Source: Candidatus Bartonella washoeensis Sb944nv (lineage in GTDB: Bacteria; Pseudomonadota; Alphaproteobacteria; Rhizobiales; Rhizobiaceae). From it: a stretch of 64,000 bases of DNA. A model generated the notes under the pieces. It was given only the letters and a program-made list of their open reading frames with translations. It had not been told where the DNA came from and did not search any database. Below are positions 8,895 through 17,925 of the stretch, piece by piece (the stretch's first letter is position 1; each line of letters begins with the position of its first letter). The DNA lies in assembly GCF_000278135.1 (NCBI RefSeq), contig NZ_JH725023.1:77892-141891 (forward strand), written 5' to 3'. A program made the translations under genes and the position numbers.

Positions 8895-9989
8895 TCAACT
8901 ATCTTCTTCATCCCATAAAGTCGTCTGAAGTGGTGAATTGCCCTGTGTATGGGACAATTGAGCACGTTTTTGTGTTGAAGTTGTGGAAACTGGAGCAGAA
9001 AGTCCTAAATGAGTCCAAGCTTTTTGGGTTAAAATTCGACCGCGAGCAGTTCGCTGAATAAAACCTTGTTGAAGAAGATAGGGTTCAATAATATCTTCAA
9101 TGGCATCACGTGGTTCTGAGAGAGCAGCAGCAATCGTTTCAATGCCCACCGGACCACCTAAAAAAGTTTCTGCAATGAGTCGTAAATAGCGACGGTCAAG
9201 TGGATCGAGACCAAGATGATCAACTTCAAGACGAGAAAGCGCTTCATCAGCAACTTTGCGGTCAATTGTTTTTGCCCTCTTAACCAGAGCAAAATCACAA
9301 ACCCGCCGTAAAAGCCGTCCAGCAATCCGTGGTGTACCACGTGCACGACATGCAATTTCATGGGCGCCATCATCACTAATCTGTACAGCAAAAAGGCGAG
9401 CATTGCGCTGAACGATAAATTCCAATTCCTCTATGGTATAAAAATTAAGACGGATTGGAATACCAAAGCGATCACGTAAGGGTGTGGTCAAGAGCCCCAA
9501 ACGCGTGGTTGCCGCAACGAGAGTGAATTTGGCAAGATCAATTTTAACCGAACGTGCCGCAGGCCCTTCACCAATAATAAGGTCAAGTTGATAATCTTCC
9601 ATGGCTGGATAAAGAATTTCTTCAATAGCCGGATTTAAACGATGAATCTCATCAATAAACAAAACATCGCGTTCTTCTAGATTGGTTAAGAGAGCTGCCA
9701 AATCGCCTGCCTTAGCAATAACCGGGCCTGAGGTAGAGCGAAAATTAACACCTAATTCTTTGGCCATAATCTGTGAAAGTGTTGTTTTGCCCAAACCAGG
9801 TGGTCCAACAAACAAAACATGGTCGAGTGCTTGTTGACGTGCCTTTGCCGCTTCGATAAATATTTTTAAATTTGCCCGTGCCGCCTCTTGACCAATAAAG
9901 TCATCGAGCACTTGCGGTCTTAAGGAACGATCTGGATCATTTGGAAGGGGAACGGCACCCAAAAGGCGTTGATCTTCATCTTTATGCAT
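8895..9989 (-). CDS. ruvB: Holliday junction branch migration ATPase RuvB
   Basis: This 364-residue AAA+ motor has Walker [12 protein letters not shown] (about residues 62-72), Walker [17 protein letters not shown], sensor region [20 protein letters not shown] and a C-terminal winged helix ([26 protein letters not shown]). The N-terminus has the usual [13 protein letters not shown]. It drives branch migration with RuvA at Holliday junctions. It starts 13 bp after the ruvA stop, in a ruvC-ruvA-ruvB operon. The last 25 residues are variable, and their coding sequence is duplicated as a relic just downstream. Confidence 0.98.
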   Translation of the reverse strand: MHKDEDQRLLGAVPLPNDPDRSLRPQVLDDFIGQEAARANLKIFIEAAKARQQALDHVLFVGPPGLGKTTLSQIMAKELGVNFRSTSGPVIAKAGDLAALLTNLEERDVLFIDEIHRLNPAIEEILYPAMEDYQLDLIIGEGPAARSVKIDLAKFTLVAATTRLGLLTTPLRDRFGIPIRLNFYTIEELEFIVQRNARLFAVQISDDGAHEIACRARGTPRIAGRLLRRVCDFALVKRAKTIDRKVADEALSRLEVDHLGLDPLDRRYLRLIAETFLGGPVGIETIAAALSEPRDAIEDIIEPYLLQQGFIQRTARGRILTQKAWTHLGLSAPVSTTSTQKRAQLSHTQGNSPLQTTLWDEEDS

Positions 9990-10002
9990 TGTTATCTTTT
10001 AC

Positions 10003-10620
10003 TCAAGTGGGAGGAGAAAGCAATTTGAGGCTATGGCGAATAAGCAATGCGGAGGAAACAGTTTCCCCTTCAAGAGCTTTCACCGCTAAAGCAAGAGCAC
10101 TGGCTGCTTGGTCGCGTTCAAAACCAAGCTTGACCAAAGCAGAGAGTGCTTCATTTGTAGGTTGATTGGTCACTTCCAGATGAGAGACAGGAACAGAATG
10201 GAACGCATTGTCGTTAAAGGGGAGTGCTTTGCTTTTCAGTTCGCTTACAATTCTTTCGCTGACTTTTTTGCCAACACCTGGAGCTCGACTAATCATTGCA
10301 ATATCGTTTAAGGCAATCGCTTGTGCGAGTTCATCTGGCGATAAAGTGCCCAAAATTGCCAAAGCAACCTTTGCGCCGACACCAGGCACATTTTGCAAAA
10401 GACAAAACCACTCTTGTTCGGCTCTTGTCGCAAAACCAAAAAGGCGGATAGCATCTTCACGAACATGCGTTTCAATAAAGAGGCTTAAACTCTCACCAAG
10501 AGCCGGTAAAGAAGGACGCAGCCGATTTGAAACAAAAACAACATAGCCCACCCCGTGAACATCAAGAATGATATGGTCATCAAAGATGTGTTCAAGAAGT
10601 CCCTTTAATTTGCCAATCAT
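10003..10620 (-). CDS. ruvA: Holliday junction DNA-binding protein RuvA
   Basis: This is a 205-residue protein from ATG 10620. The start [10 protein letters not shown] is the conserved RuvA N-terminus, and the ATG overlaps the ruvC stop as ATGA, indicating translational coupling. Domain I is an OB fold; domain II carries two helix-hairpin-helix motifs ([17 protein letters not shown] and [16 protein letters not shown]). Domain III ([20 protein letters not shown]) contacts RuvB. It forms the tetrameric platform that holds the four-way junction. Confidence 0.97.
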   Translation of the reverse strand: MIGKLKGLLEHIFDDHIILDVHGVGYVVFVSNRLRPSLPALGESLSLFIETHVREDAIRLFGFATRAEQEWFCLLQNVPGVGAKVALAILGTLSPDELAQAIALNDIAMISRAPGVGKKVSERIVSELKSKALPFNDNAFHSVPVSHLEVTNQPTNEALSALVKLGFERDQAASALALAVKALEGETVSSALLIRHSLKLLSPPT

Positions 10621-11126
10621 GCCATGACCCTTGCACGCTGAGAGATGCTGATACGGTGGGTACTGTGGCAAAGAGCAAGCGCAAGTGCATCAGCTGCGTC
10701 ACTGCTATCAAATTCGGCACGTGGAAGAAGAACTTTCACCATCATGTGGATTTGTTCCTTATCTCCATGACCAACACCAATAACCGATTTTTTAACTTTG
10801 TTTGGAGCATATTCGGAAATTGGAAGCCCAGCTTGCGCTGGAACAAGGAGAGCAATGGCACGTGCTTGACCAAGTTTTAAAGTTGCCGCAGCATCCTTGT
10901 TGACAAAAACGTGTTCCACGGCGGCTTCATGGGGCATAAATTGATGCAAGATATCTGAAAGCCCTTTGTAAAGCTGGCACAGCCTAGAAGCAAGGTCACA
11001 ACGCGCATCAGAAGAAAGCGTACCTGCTGCAACAAATTGAAGACGATTACCAGAGAAATCGATAATACCCCATCCTGTCCGCCGTAATCCGGGATCAATG
11101 CCTATAATACGAATCGTCTCTGCCAT
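10617..11126 (-). CDS. ruvC: Crossover junction endodeoxyribonuclease RuvC
   Basis: This 169-residue Holliday-junction resolvase starts at ATG 11126, so the N-terminus becomes [20 protein letters not shown]. The catalytic aspartate in GIDPG, the glutamate in AAVEHVFVN and the C-terminal acidic pair in [15 protein letters not shown] are visible. It cuts junctions processed by RuvAB. It is the first gene of the ruvCAB operon. The ribosome-binding site is weak (GAGTTAG region). Confidence 0.96.
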   Translation of the reverse strand: MAETIRIIGIDPGLRRTGWGIIDFSGNRLQFVAAGTLSSDARCDLASRLCQLYKGLSDILHQFMPHEAAVEHVFVNKDAAATLKLGQARAIALLVPAQAGLPISEYAPNKVKKSVIGVGHGDKEQIHMMVKVLLPRAEFDSSDAADALALALCHSTHRISISQRARVMA

Positions 11127-11225
11127 AAAGCTAACTCTATACACTTTTTCTATATTTGAATAGATGCACGCAAGTAAATAGAACAAATGAAGAAGACAAT
11201 GAGATGTGTTTTTCCATTGGTGGAT

Positions 11226-11320
11226 GTACTTACCTACTAGATTATCGTTTTCTAAGATTTAAAGAAGATATACCTTCCCTACAAGCGCGTATATATTGCC
11301 TGCGCACCTCAAAACGAAGT
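11226..11320 (-). pseudogene. Relic copy of the 3' part of the DUF1465 gene
   Basis: About 90 bp align to 11629-11722 within the DUF1465 gene, same orientation, offset about 403 bp. Shared words include GATTATCGT, GCGTATATATTGC and AGACGCAA-like ends. The copy has no useful frame. The 465 bp between ruvC and the DUF1465 stop otherwise hold AT-rich sequence with no gene I can support. Confidence 0.75.
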
Positions 11321-11590
11321 CAATACCGCACCCCTCAAGACCAACCATCTCCTTGCATAAAAAAAGTGTTTCCTCTTTTCTCGGACTTGGCATAGAGGCT
11401 CTCCAGCAAATAGAAGAGAAGAAGAGTGCACAACAATAAAACCGAAAAAAATGTAGAGCAGCTATAGAAATCCGCTCTAACAAAAAAAACCGCAAACTAG
11501 GCAGAAGAGAGAAGAGAAAAAACAAAAGACAAAGATTGTCGCCTCTACAAAATTCTCCCAAAGGGAAAACGATCCCCTATACAAAACTCT

Positions 11591-12124
11591 CTAAGAACGC
11601 CGAAATGCGGTTTTAAGCAATTGGATTTGTTTGCCCACTGGATTATCGTCTTGCAAGACATGAGAAGACACGCCTTCTCTACCGGTGCGTATATATTGCA
11701 TCCGTGCTTCGAGACGCAATGAACGAGCAACAAAGTCGCGGAAAACTTCTGGAAATTCTTGCCAATGAGTACTTTCTAATTTCAGTGTCGGTGTATGAAG
11801 CGATACTTTTGCAATCTCTTTTTGTATTTGTTCTGATGTCATTTCTCCTTCGCGCTCTGCACGCAAAAGCAAGAGTTGAGAAGCTATTTGCATAAGCCTT
11901 GTACTTAAGTACATCGCTTCTTTCGCATAAAGTGCAGAAACTTCTGCTGAGAGAGAACGTGCAGCTAATTTCCCTTCGGTATCAATATAAGCTGCTGTTT
12001 GTTCAATCAGCATCATCGTTTCTTGATAGAGACGGTTAAAAGCATTTTCAAAAGCATTATGCTCAATCATATTAATGGGTTCATCATAGGGACGTTTATG
12101 TGCGCTCACGCTTTTATACTCCAA
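11591..12124 (-). CDS. DUF1465 family protein
   Basis: This 177-residue soluble protein fits the rhizobial DUF1465 family: a helical core with LYQETMMLIEQTAAYIDTEGK, an alanine-rich helix with YAKEAMYLSTRLMQIASQLLLLRA, and EGEMTSEQIQKE. The last part, ARMQYIRTGREG, is a common feature in this family. Function is unknown to me. It lies upstream of ruvC in the same direction but 465 bp away, so shared transcription is uncertain. The end of the gene is duplicated as a relic in that gap. The start could be slightly downstream, since MEYKSV lacks a strong ribosome-binding site. Confidence 0.8.
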   Translation of the reverse strand: MEYKSVSAHKRPYDEPINMIEHNAFENAFNRLYQETMMLIEQTAAYIDTEGKLAARSLSAEVSALYAKEAMYLSTRLMQIASQLLLLRAEREGEMTSEQIQKEIAKVSLHTPTLKLESTHWQEFPEVFRDFVARSLRLEARMQYIRTGREGVSSHVLQDDNPVGKQIQLLKTAFRRS

Positions 12125-12273
12125 CTATCAGTACAAAAATTACGACAACCAACGAATTGAGGACTAAAAAGTTTCTTTTCCTACTTGGTGAATGCTTTTT
12201 TTATTGAGTACCTCTTTTAAAATTTTTGCGCAATGTCGTTCTTATACTAGGGTTAACGCGCCAGTGAACAATG

Positions 12274-13419
12274 TTACAACCGAATAGGTTTTCTTGAAGA
12301 CAACCGGCAAAAAAGTTGGCGTTTCTCATAATAATAAGCCACCCCCAATTGCATGGCAATACCACTCATAATCAAGAGGCTATCGGAAAAAACCGTTCCT
12401 GTCATCACTGTTTTTAAAATTTGTCCAAACATGGCAAAAACAGTTCCCGTTACAAAGACTGGTAAACTGTGTTTGCCTAAAATTGCTAAGGGATGGTGTG
12501 GTGAGACATGAAGCCACTTGTGCAAACGAGGCAAACAGAGGATAAACATTGCTAATGCAACAACATGGAGCAGACGTGGCAAACTTAAAAAAGTTTTATT
12601 AAAATCAAGCAACGGGGAAGACCATTGAAGCCACCCCAAAACGCCCCACCAATTGAAGCGAACCCATAACAATGAGAGCAAAAGATACGCGGTTGAAAGA
12701 ACAAACCAAAAAGGCTGAAAAGCGATTTTTTTTCCTTGTTTAAGAGACAAAGTACTGACTAACCCTATGACAAACAAGAGTTGCCAAGACAAAGGGTTCA
12801 AAAACCACTTTCCCTTTAAGGGATAAGAAGGCGGAGCAATTTCATAAAACCCACACAGGAGATAGAGCATGAACGAGCCTAAAAGCAACAATCCCTTCCG
12901 CTTACAACCCCAATAAAGTGCAAAAGGTGCAAAAAGCATCAAAACAATATAAAGTGGAAGAATATTATTATACCCTAACTGATGTCCAAAGCTTAAAGTG
13001 CTCAAAAATGCAACCAAAGGCTGTGTAACAAAGAGACCCACATTGTTCATCGATAAAAGTTTCTCTGTACGCCACAATAAAAAGCCTGCTAAAAAAAGGC
13101 TTAAAGTTACAAAAGTGGTAAAAAGATACGCCCCATAAAGTTGAAAAGCTCTGTGCCAAAGTTTGCGCACAATAACACGAAAAGGCTGCTGATATAAGCG
13201 CGCATGAAAACTCAATCCAAGCGAAACCCCTGAGAGCAAAACAAAAACTTCTGCTGAATCAGAAAAACCAAAATTTCTATGTGTTATAGTTTCATAGAGG
13301 GTTCCGGGAATATGGTTGATGAAAATCGTCAACAAGGCTAAAGAACGAAAAACATCAATGCGTGTATCGCGATGAAAAGGATGCGTATTATGATTCAAAA
13401 TACCCTGGTATCCCATCAT
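12274..13419 (-). CDS. opgC: OpgC-type membrane acyltransferase
   Basis: The protein has about 381 residues from ATG 13419, which is preceded by GGGGGT; the frame can extend to 13467. About ten hydrophobic segments are visible. The N-terminal HRDTRIDVFRSLALLTIFINHIPG and the following NFGFSDSAEVFVLLSGVSLGL are the OpgC signature, in which the IDVFRS and NH residues are conserved. OpgC proteins transfer succinyl groups to osmoregulated periplasmic glucans. A glucan synthase is not in this window, so the substrate is inferred from family only. Confidence 0.85.
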   Translation of the reverse strand: MMGYQGILNHNTHPFHRDTRIDVFRSLALLTIFINHIPGTLYETITHRNFGFSDSAEVFVLLSGVSLGLSFHARLYQQPFRVIVRKLWHRAFQLYGAYLFTTFVTLSLFLAGFLLWRTEKLLSMNNVGLFVTQPLVAFLSTLSFGHQLGYNNILPLYIVLMLFAPFALYWGCKRKGLLLLGSFMLYLLCGFYEIAPPSYPLKGKWFLNPLSWQLLFVIGLVSTLSLKQGKKIAFQPFWFVLSTAYLLLSLLWVRFNWWGVLGWLQWSSPLLDFNKTFLSLPRLLHVVALAMFILCLPRLHKWLHVSPHHPLAILGKHSLPVFVTGTVFAMFGQILKTVMTGTVFSDSLLIMSGIAMQLGVAYYYEKRQLFCRLSSRKPIRL

Positions 13420-13525
13420 GGACCCCCATAAGCAATAAAAGTGATACTTCCTTTTAGCAAAGCGCACTTATAAGATAAAATTTTATTTCAAAAGTCAAGT
13501 TTATTTTAAAAATCAAGGACTTCGT

Positions 13526-14173
13526 ATGACAAAACAAGAAAATAAACCAACTGAATCGCATCCTCAGTTGATTTTGACATTAGATGTTCGACGCACCTTA
13601 GAACCCACCATTTTGCGCCAAATGATGCAAACCAAGTGTTTTGCATGCGTTATCCTCTATGATACTCAAAATGATGAAGCCTTTTTACAAAAACAAGCGC
13701 AACTTTACGTAGAAGATATCCAAAAGAATGATGCCGCCCTTCTTATCGCTGGTGACAGCCGCATTGTTGGACGCATAAAAGCAGATGGTTTGCATATAGA
13801 GGATGATCTTAACGCTCTTGAGCACTTCAAAAATCAGAAAAAAGAACAAAAAATCATCGGTTTTGGAAATTTACGCAATCGCCATAGTGCCATGATTGCT
13901 GGCGAAACAGGCGTCGATTACCTTTTCTTTGGAAAACTCGGTGCTGATAAAAAACCGCACGCACACCCGCGCAATCTTCAACTCGCAGGGTGGTGGGCAG
14001 AGATTATGGAAATCCCTGCTGTTGTGCAAGCAGGGAGTGATTTTACAACTTTTGATGACGTATTAAAAACCGCCTGTGAATTCATTGCCGTCGAAGAAAT
14101 CATTTTCGCCCACAACAATCCCTTGAGCGTTCTTGAAATGATAAAAGAAAAATGTAAAAACTTCCCCTTATGA
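13526..14173 (+). CDS. Thiamine phosphate synthase-like TIM-barrel protein (ThiE/TenI family)
   Basis: This 215-residue protein has a ThiE-like pattern. LILTLDVRRTLEPTILRQMM is the first strand, DAALLIAGDSRIVGRIKADGLHIED carries the phosphate-side motif, and AGETGVDYLFFGKLGADKK is the late GADYVGFG-like loop. PAVVQAG is the usual next strand. Several catalytic ThiE residues differ, as in rhizobial paralogues annotated as thiamine-phosphate pyrophosphorylase, so enzymatic activity is not certain. GGACTT lies before the ATG. A decayed copy of its 3' end occurs at 24990-25151, just before the Sel1 gene, implying that the two genes were once adjacent. Confidence 0.75.
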   Translation: MTKQENKPTESHPQLILTLDVRRTLEPTILRQMMQTKCFACVILYDTQNDEAFLQKQAQLYVEDIQKNDAALLIAGDSRIVGRIKADGLHIEDDLNALEHFKNQKKEQKIIGFGNLRNRHSAMIAGETGVDYLFFGKLGADKKPHAHPRNLQLAGWWAEIMEIPAVVQAGSDFTTFDDVLKTACEFIAVEEIIFAHNNPLSVLEMIKEKCKNFPL

Positions 14174-14349
14174 TACGGATAAAACATCCATGCTAAACCG
14201 CTGATAAAAACCCTCCAACACGCATCCCCGCAATATCCATATGGAGCACACAATGACCAATAAAGAGGATAAAAATGCGTTTCGTTCACCCATAATTCAA
14301 TCAGATTGCCTCATCACTTAAGTCAAATGAGATGAAAAAGCTAGCGTAC

Positions 14350-14372
14350 CTTTTTTACATGGTGTAAAAAAG
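14350..14372. promoter_or_regulatory. Perfect 10-bp inverted repeat
   Basis: CTTTTTTACA and TGTAAAAAAG are separated by three bases. It could form a small hairpin after the thiamine gene or act as an operator. The A/T arms make it a weak terminator in either direction. Confidence 0.5.
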
Positions 14373-14447
14373 AAAAATCATAAAACTTTCTAGTTCAACA
14401 TATCATAAAAAGAAACCATTATAATTGGGGAAAATCATCATTTTTAA

Positions 14448-14468
14448 TATTGGTAATAAATACCAATA
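14448..14468. promoter_or_regulatory. Perfect 8-bp palindrome upstream of the TIR gene
   Basis: TATTGGTA and TACCAATA flank a 5-nt spacer, 32 bp before the start codon at 14500. Symmetry, spacing and position suit a dimeric repressor site at the promoter of the TIR-domain gene. No regulator can be named. Confidence 0.5.
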
Positions 14469-14499
14469 ACTGATGATAGAAACATGTGCAGGGCATAAA

Positions 14500-14700
14500 A
14501 TGGAATACAGAGGAACTTTTGAAGATCTTAAAAACATGGTTTACAAGACTGACCATGAAATCACAGCAGAGAAAGCCTTATACTCTCAATCCATTAAAAT
14601 AGGACATCAGATCAAAGTCTCTACTGGAGCAATAGTTAACTGGTATGAAAAAAAGGAACACTTCAATTTCAAGGTGGAGAAATCGCGAAGCAAAAGCTAG
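14500..14700 (+). CDS. N-terminal fragment of a TIR-like domain protein (split by frameshift)
   Basis: ATG 14500 has AGGG upstream and begins MEYRGTFEDLKNMVYK. The fragment ends with GAIVNWYEKKEHFN and a stop at 14698. In the other frame the same DNA reads KGTLQFQGGEIAKQKLEQDL and runs directly into the TIR domain at 14709. A run of seven A at 14648-14654 sits at the switch; eight A would join both parts into one protein of about 252 residues. The pattern of GA(I/V)xNWY followed by GTLQFQG before a TIR-like domain is familiar from predicted nucleotide-binding TIR-like proteins. A frame from ATG 14473 is also open. Confidence 0.6.
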   Translation: MEYRGTFEDLKNMVYKTDHEITAEKALYSQSIKIGHQIKVSTGAIVNWYEKKEHFNFKVEKSRSKS

Positions 14701-14708
14701 AACAAGAT

Positions 14709-15257
14709 TTGGCTAAGTATATAGAAGAAAAATCACAAGCTTCTTTCCCCAAAACTACTTCCAATGTCTTCCCCCTCTCTTCTCCAGAGATCTTTATCGT
14801 ACACGGTCATGATCATGTTGCCTTAGAGCAACTTGAACTTGCTCTTCGCAGGCTTGGGCTCGAACCTTATATCTTACAAAATACGAGTGGCAATGGTTTA
14901 ACTCTCATTGAAGCTTTAGAAAGAGAAATCTGTACGCCAACCCGTTCTATAAAATTTGGTATTGTACTGCTCACTCCCGATGACATGGGCTATGCCAAAT
15001 CCGAAAGTAAAACAGCAGCAAAACCTCGTGCTCGACAAAATGTTATTCTTGAAATGGGCATGTTAATCTCCGCGCTTTCTCGCCAAAATGTTGCCATTCT
15101 CATAAAACAAGAGGTTGAAATCCCTTCAGATCTTAAAGGGCTTAGATACATTCCTTTCAAAAATCATGTAAAGGAAAACATTCCAGAACTTGCTGATCTA
15201 TTAGCAGACGCTGGATTTACCTTAGATGCAAAGAAAATTGCTCATGCATCAAGGTAA
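14709..15257 (+). CDS. TIR-like domain protein (PF10137 type, CBASS/Pycsar effector family), C-terminal part
   Basis: The first 30 residues are a linker; then IFIVHGHDHVALEQLELALR, EPYILQNTSGNGLTLIEALE, FGIVLLTPDDMGY and RARQNVILEMGMLISAL follow the TIR-like family order. The glutamate in NVILEMG is the expected NADase catalytic residue. YIPFKN fits the last strand. Related domains act as NAD-cleaving effectors in antiphage systems and stand-alone predicted nucleotide-binding proteins. In-frame sequence continues upstream to 14649, joining the 14500-14700 fragment by a one-base shift. TTG 14709 is a poor start with no ribosome-binding site, so expression alone is doubtful. It is the first gene of the island after the thiamine gene. 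Confidence 0.75.
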   Translation: MAKYIEEKSQASFPKTTSNVFPLSSPEIFIVHGHDHVALEQLELALRRLGLEPYILQNTSGNGLTLIEALEREICTPTRSIKFGIVLLTPDDMGYAKSESKTAAKPRARQNVILEMGMLISALSRQNVAILIKQEVEIPSDLKGLRYIPFKNHVKENIPELADLLADAGFTLDAKKIAHASR

Positions 15258-15359
15258 ATTGAAGCAACGCCATCTTTAATTTCTGAACACACTCTGTACG
15301 CCTGTAATTTGTTTCAGTAAACAAGATCAATGGGCAAAAGCACCACCGCTTTTTTCGTT

Positions 15360-15605
15360 ATTTTTGATTTGATGAGAAGCTCTCCACCTCCCAAACTCTC
15401 CAGCCGCTTTCCAAAATCATAACATCAGAGCCGGATTTAAGGAAAGAAATCACAACCCTTGGTTCTTAGGGGGAACGAAATCCCTTCCAAGACACCTAAC
15501 GACATCCTTAACCAATAACAAAACGGCTTATTTTTTCCTTCCACAACAGCTTCAAAATCATGATAATTCAGATGAGCTTCTTAAGGTCAAAGCAACTCCT
15601 ATATT
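15360..15605 (+). repeat. Structured dispersed repeat, copy R1
   Basis: One of four diverged copies of an element of about 250 bp (others at 19280, 21637 and, inverted, 31240). Conserved order: a GAGAGG/CCTCTC-like hairpin, AAATCATRAxATCAGA, then CTTGGTTCTTA pairing with downstream CTTAACCAAT, a loop CTAACGACA, a CTTCAAAATCATGAT block and a purine-rich end. R1 is the least regular copy. No frame is conserved among copies. Confidence 0.8.
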
Positions 15606-16329
15606 ATTGTTATTACGTGAAGCTATAATTCGCTCCACACGATTAAAAATTAAATATTTTCAATGAAGTGATATTAATAATGTAACCAATAATAATTATC
15701 TTCAACATAAGAAATAGCAAGGAAATACCACTATAGTATGTGGCTACGAAACAAGGGAGCAATAAACCTTGCAAATCCACATCTTGCACTTCCGCATGAT
15801 GAAGTTATGGCTAAAATGGAAGCATTAAGAGAAAAATTTGAAACCGAATAACAAAGAGTCTGGATGCTCAAAATTGTCTGGATGCATTGAACTGGTAATG
15901 ATTTACGTCAGATTTTAACTCATATTACCCATGAGAATCCACCCACCACGCGATAAATCAAAAAACTCTTCGAAGCTTGTGTAATACCGCCATTGGCTGA
16001 AAATTCATATCTCTTACAACCAAAGTGAAAGGGTGCTAGGATTACTGGAAATCATAGCACATCCAGATTATCTTATAGTATACTAAGTCACTACAAAGAA
16101 AATTGAGATTGTCACCGATGTACACACCCACTGTGAATTTCCTAACTCCATTTGATTTAATGAGACTCCTGCCTCTTATTTTAAAAAACTGTCAATTACA
16201 AAAACTGTTTTAATTTTATCGCCCCCCTAAAATCACTTTATTATTGAGCAACTGTTGTTAGTCGTATCCGCAATGATCAATAAAGGATTAAAACCCCTAA
16301 AATTCGAGCGTAAAGATTAACCCATTATA
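15606..16329. other. Decayed sequence between R1 and the Brt-like RNA
   Basis: No intact gene. A short open stretch (about 15750-15850) encodes NLANPHLALPHDEVMAKMEALREK and ends in a stop; it looks like the tail of a lost protein I cannot name. The remainder has stops in all frames. Confidence 0.5.
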
Positions 16330-16486
16330 AATAAGCTCATACTATGGAATTCATAAAAATTCCGGGAGTTTTTGCTATGTCCAGGTGCTCTCAGCACTAA
16401 AAGCAAAAAGGCTGACTCGGATTCAGTGTTTTCAAGCTCCCGGAATACCAATGCGAGGGCGCTCGCACCCGGTGGGGGGCTTTAGA
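16330..16486 (+). ncRNA. Brt-like structured RNA leader upstream of an XRE regulator
   Basis: Several nested hairpins precede the HTH gene. GGAATT/AATTCC is at 16346-16363. A long-range 10-bp pairing joins ATTCCGGGAG (16359-16368) to CTCCCGGAAT (16437-16446). GTGC/GCAC is at 16384-16396, CTGA/TCAG lies inside the loop, and TGCGAG/CTCGCA is at 16452-16467. Bartonella henselae carries Brt RNAs placed directly upstream of small HTH proteins (Trp), where the RNA affects expression of the regulator. Position and structure here fit that family. The exact transcript ends are not visible. Confidence 0.65.
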
Positions 16487-16855
16487 ATGCGAGCTAAAAA
16501 TCTTCTTAACGACATTTTTATAGGCAAAAAAATTCGTTTTAAGCGAAAAATGCTGAAAATGTCTCAAAAAGAATTGGGACACTGCTTAGGTATAACCTTT
16601 CAACAAATCCAAAAATACGAAAAAGGATTAAATCGTGTAAGTGCGGGGCATCTGAAGGAAATTGCTGATATACTAAATGTTCCACTTTCCTTTTTTTACG
16701 CTGATCTCTTAACAAAACAAGAAACCCCATATCATCATGATGAGATAATATCGAATGAAAAAGAATACCTGCTTTTAAAAAGGTTTAGAGTTCTAACCTC
16801 TGTAAAACAGAAGGCAATTTTACAGTTGCTCTCTGATCAAAAGGAAAATTTTTAA
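16487..16855 (+). CDS. XRE-family HTH transcriptional regulator (Trp-like)
   Basis: This 122-residue protein starts at ATG 16487, preceded by GGGGGG. An upstream extension through the RNA leader to 16385 is not believed. The HTH spans about residues 12-70: IGKKIRFKRKMLKMSQKELG, then GITFQQIQKYEKGLNRVSAGHL and LNVPLSFFYADL, which is a typical rhizobial phage-like Cro/CI domain. The C-terminal tail (LLKRFRVLTSVKQKAILQLL) is helical. Regulators of this kind behind Brt RNAs in B. henselae influence the badA adhesin; the target here is unknown. It stands alone, followed by relics. Confidence 0.8.
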   Translation: MRAKNLLNDIFIGKKIRFKRKMLKMSQKELGHCLGITFQQIQKYEKGLNRVSAGHLKEIADILNVPLSFFYADLLTKQETPYHHDEIISNEKEYLLLKRFRVLTSVKQKAILQLLSDQKENF

Positions 16856-17149
16856 CATCATAGTCTATGGCACCAGCCTCTCTGTTCTTGACGTGCCTCA
16901 CACACCTCAAAGGACACGAAATTCCTCCGCTAGCCGGTTGATAAAAACTCCAATTTCTCAGAGCGCGTTCAATTTAGCTTACCCATTATGGAGTTCATTT
17001 CACAAGATTATACAGGCAAACTCTATTCTGGATATTCACCATACTATTCAATAAAAACACCACATGTGTAAAGTTTTATGCCTTACATCACCACTCTAAA
17101 CGATAGATTTTACAGCACAACAAGATAAGCATTCATGCGTATTTTTTTA
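16856..17149. other. Spacer between the HTH gene and trbI relic
   Basis: No gene seen. Words such as TTGATAAAAACTCC, TTTACAGGCAAA-like and CTTACATCACCA resemble 43830-44080 weakly, hinting at another dispersed repeat, but the match is too poor to assert. Confidence 0.3.
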
Positions 17150-17925
17150 AAAAGGACAACCGTCCAAAAGCAACGCTTGAAAATTTATTGGGTAAATCTG
17201 AAAGAGCACTTAACGCATCATTTTATAATGGTGATGGAGGACGTGATTTTAACATGCAAGCGTAAAAGATTGCTTTTTTATCACAATCACCAGAAGCAGA
17301 AGTTTATTTAAAAATATACGCGATATACGCAGCAAAAAGCACTTCAAACAAGCCCTAAAATTAAGGCTGAAACCATTATCCTGATGTTATGAGAAGTGGT
17401 GTGAAGAGTGATTGACTTAGACAAATCATAGCTCAGGGAAAAGAAAGCATTTACGGATTCAGCTACTGGTCAAAATGTTTTAATTCCTGTAGGGGCAAGG
17501 CTTATTTAAACATATGAGAGCCGAGGATCTACCGGTCAAAAACGTGTATATTTCTTGGCCAAGAATTACCTATCCTGATGGTTCTTCGTTATCGCTTGCA
17601 AATACGCCAGGCTCTGATCAATCTGGTTATGCAAAATTTAAGGATGAAGTGAAGAACCATTCTTTAAAAGTTTTTGAAAACGCTCTCATGCTTTCTGTTA
17701 TTTCAGGAGCTTCACAAATGTCTCAAAAAACACATAAGACAAGGAGTGATGACAGTAAAATAGCAATAGCAAAAGAAACATGAGCAGCAGAATTTGGTAG
17801 GCAATGGAGCGAGATCGGGGTTGAAATGACCGTAAAAATCTAGACATTCAACCAACAATGACTCTTCGTCCTGATGATAATTTCCACATTATGGTAACAA
17901 AAGATATCGCTTTACTTAGCTTAGC
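17150..17925 (+). pseudogene. trbI: Degenerate trbI (conjugal transfer, VirB10 family)
   Basis: Reading across frames recovers a TrbI-like order: DFNMQA-KIAFLSQSPEA, KAETII-PDVMRSGVKSD, IIAQGKE, ATGQNVLIPVGARLI-TYESRGSTGQKRV, then YISWPRITYPDGSSLSLANTPGSDQSGYA, DEVKNH, and finally LDIQPTMTLRPDDNFHIMVTKDIALL. Joins need at least three frame changes, and stops occur at LI-TAA and elsewhere, so the gene is dead. The longest surviving frame is 17514-17783. TrbI is the VirB10-like channel protein of conjugative type IV secretion. With trbH 320 bp downstream, this marks a former integrative or plasmid-borne conjugation cluster. Confidence 0.8.

Noticed and set aside
16856-17120. Repeat shared with 43830-44080
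   Set aside because: A few words recur in order, but long stretches do not align; left as a weak note.
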